Source: Spirochaetaceae bacterium
GTDB lineage: Bacteria > Spirochaetota > Spirochaetia > Treponematales > Breznakiellaceae
DNA: 19,187 bases
Assembly (NCBI GenBank): GCA_031290405.1
Contig: JAITNO010000125.1
Location: forward strand, 1 to 19,187
Direction: 5' to 3'
Shown here: piece by piece, positions 14,036 through 19,187 of the stretch
Layout of the letters: each line of letters begins with the position of its first letter
How positions within the stretch are numbered: the stretch's first letter is position 1
Position numbers and translations under genes: made by a program
Notes under the pieces: model-generated
Database searches by the model: none
What the model was told of the DNA's origin: nothing
Seen by the model: the letters and a program-made list of their open reading frames with translations, nothing else

Positions 14036-14065
14036 TTGATTTTTTTTATGCGTGTGTGCTAGACT
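14036..14065 (+). promoter_or_regulatory. Sigma-70-type promoter of the TPR-mreBCD-mrdA operon
   Basis: TTGATT (14036-14041), an 18-base spacer beginning with a T-run, and TAGACT (14060-14065) precede the operon. Both boxes match four of six consensus bases. Transcription would start at about 14072, at or next to the ATG chosen for the first gene, implying either a leaderless message or use of the later ATG at 14127. Confidence 0.45.
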
Positions 14066-14072
14066 GCCCGTC

Positions 14073-15017
14073 ATGCGCTTACCAGGTTCAAAATCGGATT
14101 ATAAAGCTCGCCGCCGCCGTCAAGGCATGGCGCGAGTTTTTTTTGCCGTCGCGGTTGTGCTGGCCGCCGCGGGCGCATACGCGTTCTTTTCTTCGGGCGT
14201 TCGCGGGGTTTCCTTCTATAAAGACGACATTGCGGAGCGTTGGAAGGCCGGCTCCTACGACGAGGTTTTCGTTTTGAGCGAAAAGGAGCTTGCGTCAAAG
14301 CCGCTGGATTTTTTCCTGCTCCTTGCGCACGGGCTTTCGGCCTACCAGATTGCCCTTGCCCAGATTAACAGCGCGGATACGCTGGCCTACGTTGACCGCG
14401 CGATTTGGGCGCTTCGCAAGGCGCAGCTTACGAAAGCGGGGGCCGCCGACTCGCGCGTCAAGTATGCGCTGGGGCGGGCGTATTACTACAAGGGGCCCTC
14501 CCACGCGAATCTCTGCATTAAATACCTTGAGGAGGCGCGAAAGGCGCACTATCCGGGGGAGGACATTCCTGAATTTTTGGGGCTTGCCTACGCCGCGGTG
14601 CAAGATTACCGCGGGAGCGTCGAGGCGTTTTCTTTGGCGTTGAAGGTTGAAGCGGACGGCGCGGCGGTTTCCGATTTGTTGTTGCTTGCGATGGCTCGTT
14701 CCTACATTAAGCTTGACGAGGGCGACGCGGCGCGTCCCTACATTGTCCGCGCGATTGAGGTTTCCCGTGATTTTGACGTGATCTCGGCGGCGCGTCTGAT
14801 GCTTGCCGGCATTTTGAGGGAACAGGGGGCGCTTGCCGATGCGGAAACGCAGATTATGGCGGTGATTAACGAAGGCGGAGACAGCGCGGAGGCCCGCTTT
14901 GAGTTGGGCGAGCTGTTTAACGCCCGGCATGACACATACAGGGCGCGCGCCGAATGGAGGCGCGCCGCCCGCCTCGACCCGAGCTTTGCGCCGGCGAGAG
15001 AAAGATTGAACGCATAA
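14073..15017 (+). CDS. Membrane-anchored TPR protein, first gene of the cell-shape operon
   Basis: A 314-residue protein. A basic N-terminus (KARRRRQG) precedes one membrane helix at about 20-42 (VFFAVAVVLAAAGAYAFF), which predicts an N-in anchor with the rest in the periplasm. The remainder is built of helix pairs typical of tetratricopeptide repeats, e.g. 'VKYALGRAYYYKG...IKYLEEARKA', 'FLGLAYAAVQDYRGSVEAFSLAL', 'ARSYIKLDEGDAARPYIVRAIEV' and 'FELGELFNARHDTYRARAEWRRAARLDPSFAPARERL'. TPRs usually scaffold protein complexes. Only 11 bp separate it from mreB, so it probably acts with the elongation machinery (inference). The start is uncertain: 14073 has no ribosome site, a GTG at 14052 lies inside the promoter, and ATG 14127 would begin just before the membrane helix. 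Confidence 0.8.
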   Translation: MRLPGSKSDYKARRRRQGMARVFFAVAVVLAAAGAYAFFSSGVRGVSFYKDDIAERWKAGSYDEVFVLSEKELASKPLDFFLLLAHGLSAYQIALAQINSADTLAYVDRAIWALRKAQLTKAGAADSRVKYALGRAYYYKGPSHANLCIKYLEEARKAHYPGEDIPEFLGLAYAAVQDYRGSVEAFSLALKVEADGAAVSDLLLLAMARSYIKLDEGDAARPYIVRAIEVSRDFDVISAARLMLAGILREQGALADAETQIMAVINEGGDSAEARFELGELFNARHDTYRARAEWRRAARLDPSFAPARERLNA

Positions 15018-15028
15018 ACGGAGGTCTC

Positions 15029-16057
15029 ATGTTTGGTATACAATCGTCGGATTTGGGCATAGATTTGGGCACGTGCAACACCCTTATCTACATTCGCGGG
15101 AAGGGCATCGTCGTTGACGAGCCGTCCGTCGTCGCCGTCGAACGGGGGACGAAGCGCGTCCTGGCCGTTGGTACGGAGGCGAGTCGAATGCTCTGGAAAA
15201 CGCCGGAGAACATTATCGCCATTCGCCCGATGCGGGACGGCGTCATCGCCGACCTGGAATCGACCGAAAAGATGATTCGCCACTTCATCTCCAAGGCTCT
15301 GCCCCGCTACCGGTTCATCAAGCCGAGGATGATTATTGGCATTCCCTCCTGCATTACGGAGGTCGAACGCCGCGCGGTCGAGGAATGCGCCTACAAGGGC
15401 GGCGCCCGCGAGGTGATGGTTATCGAGGAAAGCCGCGCGGCGGCTATTGGCGCGAACATCCCGATATTCGAGCCCGCCGGGCATATGATCTGCGACATTG
15501 GCGGCGGTACGACTGAGATCTCGGTGATCTCGCTTGGCGGCATGGTTGTGTCGAACGCGATTCGTCTTGGCGGCGATGAGTTCGACGAGGCGATCATCAA
15601 ACACGTGCGCAGCGTCCACAATCTTATTATTGGCGAACAAACGGCGGAAAAAATTAAAAAAGAAATTGGCAACGCGGCTCCCGACAAGACTATCGAAAAG
15701 GTCGAGATTAAGGGCGGCGATGCCATCACGGGCTTGCCCCATCGGCTGGAAATCGACTCGGTGGAAGTGCGCGAGGCGTTGAAGGACCCTATCACGAAGA
15801 TTGTCGACCAGATAAAAATTACGCTGGGGCAAACCCCGCCTGAATTGGTCGCCGACATTGTTGAACACGGCATCATCATGACTGGCGGCGGCTCCCTCTT
15901 GAAGGGTTTGCCCAAGCTTATCTCGAAGGAGACCTGCGTTCCGGTGATTCTTGCCGAAAACCCGCTTGAATGCGTCGCCCTGGGCGCCGGTATGTATTAC
16001 GACATGGTGCGCGGTTTCGATAAAAACAACAGCATCTACGACAAACTGAACAATTAA
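15029..16057 (+). CDS. mreB: Rod shape-determining protein MreB
   Basis: Bacterial actin homologue whose membrane-bound filaments direct lateral peptidoglycan synthesis. The 342-residue length is standard. The start has GGAGG 5-6 bases upstream. Nucleotide-binding landmarks of the actin fold are present: phosphate-1 loop GIDLGTCNTLIY (10-21), 'RPMRDGVIADLESTEKMIRHFI', phosphate-2 CDIGGGTTEISVISLGG (155-171), 'RLGGDEFDEAII', and the adenosine motif MTGGGSLLKGLPKLI near residue 288. It lies between the TPR gene and mreC in a contiguous operon. Confidence 0.97.
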   Translation: MFGIQSSDLGIDLGTCNTLIYIRGKGIVVDEPSVVAVERGTKRVLAVGTEASRMLWKTPENIIAIRPMRDGVIADLESTEKMIRHFISKALPRYRFIKPRMIIGIPSCITEVERRAVEECAYKGGAREVMVIEESRAAAIGANIPIFEPAGHMICDIGGGTTEISVISLGGMVVSNAIRLGGDEFDEAIIKHVRSVHNLIIGEQTAEKIKKEIGNAAPDKTIEKVEIKGGDAITGLPHRLEIDSVEVREALKDPITKIVDQIKITLGQTPPELVADIVEHGIIMTGGGSLLKGLPKLISKETCVPVILAENPLECVALGAGMYYDMVRGFDKNNSIYDKLNN

Positions 16058-16060
16058 GCG

Positions 16061-16954
16061 ATGTATCCTGTCAATGCGAGGGCGAACCGGAAAAAATTAA
16101 ACGCCGCATCCTATGTTTTTGCCGCCTTGATTTTTCTTTCGTTCTCGCTGCTCCTGTTTTCAACGCGGAGTTTTGTCATCAATATTAAGGACGCTGGTTT
16201 GTCGGTGTTTTCTGGGGTGCGCTCCGGCGTCCATGCGCTTGGCTCTTTCGCGTCGGGCACGGTTAACGCGGTGCAGGAGCTTGCCTCCTTGCGCGAAGAC
16301 TACCGCGAGCTTGCCTCCCGCATGGAACGCTATCAGATTCTTGAACGGAACGCCGCCGACGTTCGGGAAGAGAACCACCGCTTGCGGGAACAGCTTGTCT
16401 TTACCGAAGTGGCGCAATACAAGTGGACGGCGGCTGAAATTATCGGGCGCGACCCGGACAATCTTTTTCTGGCGCTGCTTATCAACAAGGGCAGGGCGCA
16501 CGGCGTCGAAAAGGATATGCCTGTCATTGCCTACCAAAACGGCATGGAGGCGTTGGTCGGCAAGGTTACGCAGACGGGGCAGTTCGAGAGCTACGTCCTG
16601 CCGCTTTACGACGAGCGTTCCAAAGTGGCGTCCCGTTTTGCAGGGAACAGGCAGGAGGGCATCGCCGAAGGGCAGGGGCGCATCGACAAGCCTCTGCTTG
16701 TCCAGTCGATTGACAAGCGGGCGCGCTACAATGTGCAGGCGGGCGACCTCCTGGTTACGTCGGGGATGGGGGGCATATACCCGCCGGGGATTGTCATCGG
16801 CCGGGTCCAAAAGGTGCTGCCGGTTGAAGGCGAAACGTCGCTTAAAACGGAGGTTGAAAGCGCGGTGGTTTTTTCCAAGCTTGAATATGTGTTCGTGATT
16901 GAAAAAGATAAAAAAGCTATGGACGTTCTGAAAAACGGCGAGGGCGGGTTGTAA
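16061..16954 (+). CDS. mreC: Rod shape-determining protein MreC
   Basis: MreC links cytoplasmic MreB to the periplasmic PBP2/RodA synthase and activates PBP2. The 297-residue product has a basic N-terminus and one membrane helix at about 17-38 (SYVFAALIFLSFSLLLF). A coiled coil follows at about 70-112 (ELASLREDYRELASRMERYQ...ENHRLREQL), then the two beta-barrel lobes with 'AAEIIGRDPDNLFLALLINKG...GVEKDMPVI', 'LYDERSKVASRF', 'GDLLVTSGMGGIYPPGIVIGRV' and 'SKLEYVFVI'. The ATG is 3 bp after the mreB stop with little ribosome-site signal, so coupled translation is likely. Confidence 0.95.
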   Translation: MYPVNARANRKKLNAASYVFAALIFLSFSLLLFSTRSFVINIKDAGLSVFSGVRSGVHALGSFASGTVNAVQELASLREDYRELASRMERYQILERNAADVREENHRLREQLVFTEVAQYKWTAAEIIGRDPDNLFLALLINKGRAHGVEKDMPVIAYQNGMEALVGKVTQTGQFESYVLPLYDERSKVASRFAGNRQEGIAEGQGRIDKPLLVQSIDKRARYNVQAGDLLVTSGMGGIYPPGIVIGRVQKVLPVEGETSLKTEVESAVVFSKLEYVFVIEKDKKAMDVLKNGEGGL

Positions 16955-16960
16955 TTCAAA

Positions 16961-17488
16961 GTGGTAAAAAAGATTTTTTGGGCTAACATATTTATTATTG
17001 TCGCCGTCCTGCTTCAGTCGACGCTGCTTTCCCGCCTTCTGCTCTTCTTTCATGTCAACGCCGTCCCCGACGTCGCGCTCTGCATTCTTGTCTTTGTGTC
17101 CTACGACAACGGCATGATGACGGGCCAGCTTACCGGCTTTTTTTCGGGTCTCTTCATTGATTTTCTTTCGTCGGCGCCTCTGGGGTTGAATGTGCTTGTC
17201 AGAACGCTCTCCGGCGCTCTCGCCGGCTTGGTGCGGGGCAATTTGATTCTCGACGCGGTTATCCTGCCGGCGCTCTTCTGCGCGGGGGCCACGCTCTTCA
17301 AGGCGCTCCTCCTCTTCGCCCTGAATTTTTTATTCGACGGCGCGACGCCGGCGTATTCCTGGACGGCGCCGACGCTCTGGGTGGAAACATTGCTCAATGC
17401 GGCTCTGGCTCCGTTCTTGTTCGACTTCCTTAAAAAGTTCGAATCCTTGTTGGGCAAAACCGGAGGCTATGATGAAAACGGATCGTAA
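16961..17488 (+). CDS. mreD: Rod shape-determining protein MreD
   Basis: A small integral membrane component of the elongasome, 175 residues with about five hydrophobic helices: 'IFWANIFIIVAVLLQSTLL', 'VALCILVFVSY', 'TGFFSGLFIDFLSSAPLG', 'ALFCAGATLFKALLLFALNFLF' and the C-terminal 'LLNAALAPFLFDFL'. The 'GFFSGLFIDFLSSAPLGLN' segment is the typical MreD signature. A GTG start at 16961, 6 bp after the mreC stop, is required because there is no nearby in-frame ATG. The 3' end overlaps the PBP2 gene. Sequence identity in this family is low, so the call rests partly on the operon. Confidence 0.88.
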   Translation: MVKKIFWANIFIIVAVLLQSTLLSRLLLFFHVNAVPDVALCILVFVSYDNGMMTGQLTGFFSGLFIDFLSSAPLGLNVLVRTLSGALAGLVRGNLILDAVILPALFCAGATLFKALLLFALNFLFDGATPAYSWTAPTLWVETLLNAALAPFLFDFLKKFESLLGKTGGYDENGS

Positions 17489-19187
17489 AAGCGATAAGAA
17501 GCGTGTGAGGCGCGTCGTCGTCTTGCAGATTGTCTTTATCGCGGTTTTTTGCGTGTATACGGGAAGATTGTTCGCCATGCAGATCGTCAGCGGCGCCCGT
17601 TACCGCCTTCGCGCCGACGAGATAACAAAGAGGACGGCCGTCATACCCGCGTCGCGGGGCGAGATTTACACGAGGGATTTTTCATCGCCCGCCGTCTACA
17701 ACACCGATTCTTTTGCCGTGCGGATTTCGCCGGCTGAGATAAGCCGGAACGACATTCCCCTTGTCATAAGCAGGCTTGCCGACCTCCTGGGCATCCCGCG
17801 CGAACAGATTGAACGGAAGCTGCCCGCCCAGTACCAGAACCTCTACCAGCCTCTTGAGATTGCCTCGAACATTCCCTACAAGACCATCGCCGTCCTTGCA
17901 GAACGCGCCGACACGCTTCCGGGCGTAAGCTGGCAGTCAAAGCCCGTTCGCAACTACAGCGAAGCGGGAAGCCTTTCCCACGTCATAGGCTATGTCGGCG
18001 ACATTACCCGCGACGAGCTTACCACCCTGTACAACAAGAACTACCAGCAAGGGGACGTCATCGGCAAGGCGGGAATCGAAAAACAATACGACGAGATCCT
18101 GCGGGGGAGGGACGGCGCGGAAACACGCGTCGTCGACGTGCAGGGCAAGCTTGATGCGGAGCGCGGCATCCTGAGGATCAGCCCCGAAAGCGGGAAAAAC
18201 GCGGTGCTCACCATCGACAAGGACATCCAGACCCTTGCCGAAAAGGCGCTCGGAGAACGGATAGGCGCCGTCGTCGTCCTCCGACCGACCACCGGCGAGA
18301 TACTCGCCCTGGTTTCCTATCCGTGGTACGACCCGAACATCTTTATCGGCAACGATTCGGGGAGCGAGTATCAGAGCATCCTGAACGACGCCAAGAAGCC
18401 GCTCTTGAACCGCGCGATACAATCGCACTACCCGCCGGGGTCCACCTTCAAGGTGGTGATGACGACGGGCGTCCTGTCCGAAAACGCCTTTTCAAGCGAA
18501 AGCCGGATTGACTGCCCGGGCGAAATCAGCTACGGCGAGCGTCTGTGGCACTGCCATGTCAAGAAGCCCGGACACGGACGCCTTAACCTTCGAGGCGCCC
18601 TTGCCCAATCCTGCGACATTTACTTTTGGGTCGTCGGGCGCGATTACCTCGGCGTTGAAAACATCGTCAACTATTCACGCGATTACGGCTTCGGTGAGAT
18701 GACCGGCATCGACATACCCGGTGAAATCCCCGGCTTGATTCCGACGCCGCAGTGGAAGGAGCGCAAATCCCACGAAAAATGGGTGGCCGGCGACACGATG
18801 AATATGTCCATAGGGCAGGGCTACACCCTTGTAACCCCCTTGCAGATGGCGAACATGATCGCCATGGTCGTCAATGACGGCATCATCTACAAACCCTATC
18901 TCTTAAAAGAGGTTCGCGCCCCCGGAAGCGGCGCCGTCGAAAAAACCGCGCAACGCGAAGTGTTGCACTCAAGCAGCGTCGACAAGGAAGTCTTCGCCAC
19001 AACGCGGGACAATATGCGTTCGGTAATCAGCGAGGGAACGGCGCGCTTCCCCCTCAACGTCGTTAAGTCGACGGAAATCGCCGGCAAGACCGGCACCAGC
19101 GAAGTGGGCCTTGCCGACCGCTGGCATTCGTGGTTCGCCGCCTTCGCCCCCTATCAGACCAACAATCCCGACGAGCGCATCGTCGTG
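17472..19187 (+). CDS. mrdA: Penicillin-binding protein 2 (peptidoglycan transpeptidase), 3' end beyond the window
   Basis: The 572 codons present cover most of a class B PBP. A cytoplasmic basic tail and one membrane helix (about 15-30, VVVLQIVFIAVFCVYTG) precede the pedestal region (RTAVIPASRGEIYTRD, 'SHVIGYVGDI', 'GKAGIEKQYDEILRGRDG'). The transpeptidase domain shows the three active-site motifs: STFK with nucleophile Ser324 and Lys327, S-C-D at 380-382 in the SxN position, and KTGTS at 539-543. These cross-link peptidoglycan in the periplasm during cell elongation and bind beta-lactams. ATG 17472 has GGAGG five bases upstream; an ATG directly before it (17469) is too close. It overlaps mreD by 17 bp. 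RodA would be expected next, outside the window. Confidence 0.95.
   Translation, partial: MKTDRKSDKKRVRRVVVLQIVFIAVFCVYTGRLFAMQIVSGARYRLRADEITKRTAVIPASRGEIYTRDFSSPAVYNTDSFAVRISPAEISRNDIPLVISRLADLLGIPREQIERKLPAQYQNLYQPLEIASNIPYKTIAVLAERADTLPGVSWQSKPVRNYSEAGSLSHVIGYVGDITRDELTTLYNKNYQQGDVIGKAGIEKQYDEILRGRDGAETRVVDVQGKLDAERGILRISPESGKNAVLTIDKDIQTLAEKALGERIGAVVVLRPTTGEILALVSYPWYDPNIFIGNDSGSEYQSILNDAKKPLLNRAIQSHYPPGSTFKVVMTTGVLSENAFSSESRIDCPGEISYGERLWHCHVKKPGHGRLNLRGALAQSCDIYFWVVGRDYLGVENIVNYSRDYGFGEMTGIDIPGEIPGLIPTPQWKERKSHEKWVAGDTMNMSIGQGYTLVTPLQMANMIAMVVNDGIIYKPYLLKEVRAPGSGAVEKTAQREVLHSSSVDKEVFATTRDNMRSVISEGTARFPLNVVKSTEIAGKTGTSEVGLADRWHSWFAAFAPYQTNNPDERIVV

Noticed and set aside
14738..15868. 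376-codon minus-strand frame over the TPR and mreB genes
   Set aside because: It lies opposite the unmistakable MreB coding sequence; no independent support.
13500..17500. Replication origin or terminus at a strand-bias change around the array
   Set aside because: Hand counts show only a mild shift from C-over-G to G-over-C near 13.5 kb and a reversal again near 17.5 kb; gene-specific codon use explains it and there are no dnaA, DnaA-box or dif signals.

Overview
The window reads as a spirochaete chromosome of the Treponema lineage, probably a gut-associated and uncultured relative. Three things point there: the cell-shape order TPR protein-mreB-mreC-mreD-PBP2; a very large membrane SpoIIE/PP2C phosphatase with an extracellular propeller; and small unknown-function families (72-residue and 'IPR...GPFGPI' proteins) that I associate, from memory only, with termite-gut treponemes. 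By eye the DNA is about 55-60 % G+C, apart from one AT-richer stretch. No tRNA, rRNA, CRISPR, transposase or phage gene was seen.

Layout. At 22-672 (+) is an unknown protein that is a divergent paralogue of the one at 12781-13506. At 821-5467 (-) is the giant sensor phosphatase, closed by a hairpin terminator. At 5575-6268 (+) an AT-rich two-gene unit encodes a PIN-domain protein and a small charged partner, resembling a toxin-antitoxin pair. At 6272-10127 (-) are housekeeping genes in tight succession: pth, rsmE and a TagA/WecG glycosyltransferase, then, from its own promoter, a SurA-like periplasmic chaperone overlapping nusB. purB (10227-11660, +) diverges from pth. At 11649-13506 (-) lies an accessory operon of unknown families with a visible 280-bp tandem duplication, giving the order C - A1 - truncated B' - A2 - B.

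Between that operon and the cell-shape operon is a 566-bp intergenic region. It holds about fourteen 21-bp units, eight of which carry the same perfect 14-bp palindrome. This array is the most unusual feature of the window. It is not a CRISPR, and it is open in all six frames, so open reading frames there say nothing about coding.

From 14073 to the right edge the + strand carries one operon for lateral wall growth: a membrane-anchored TPR protein, MreB, MreC, MreD and the transpeptidase PBP2 (cut by the window end). Spacings are 11, 3 and 6 bp, followed by a 17-bp overlap, so co-transcription and coupled translation are likely.
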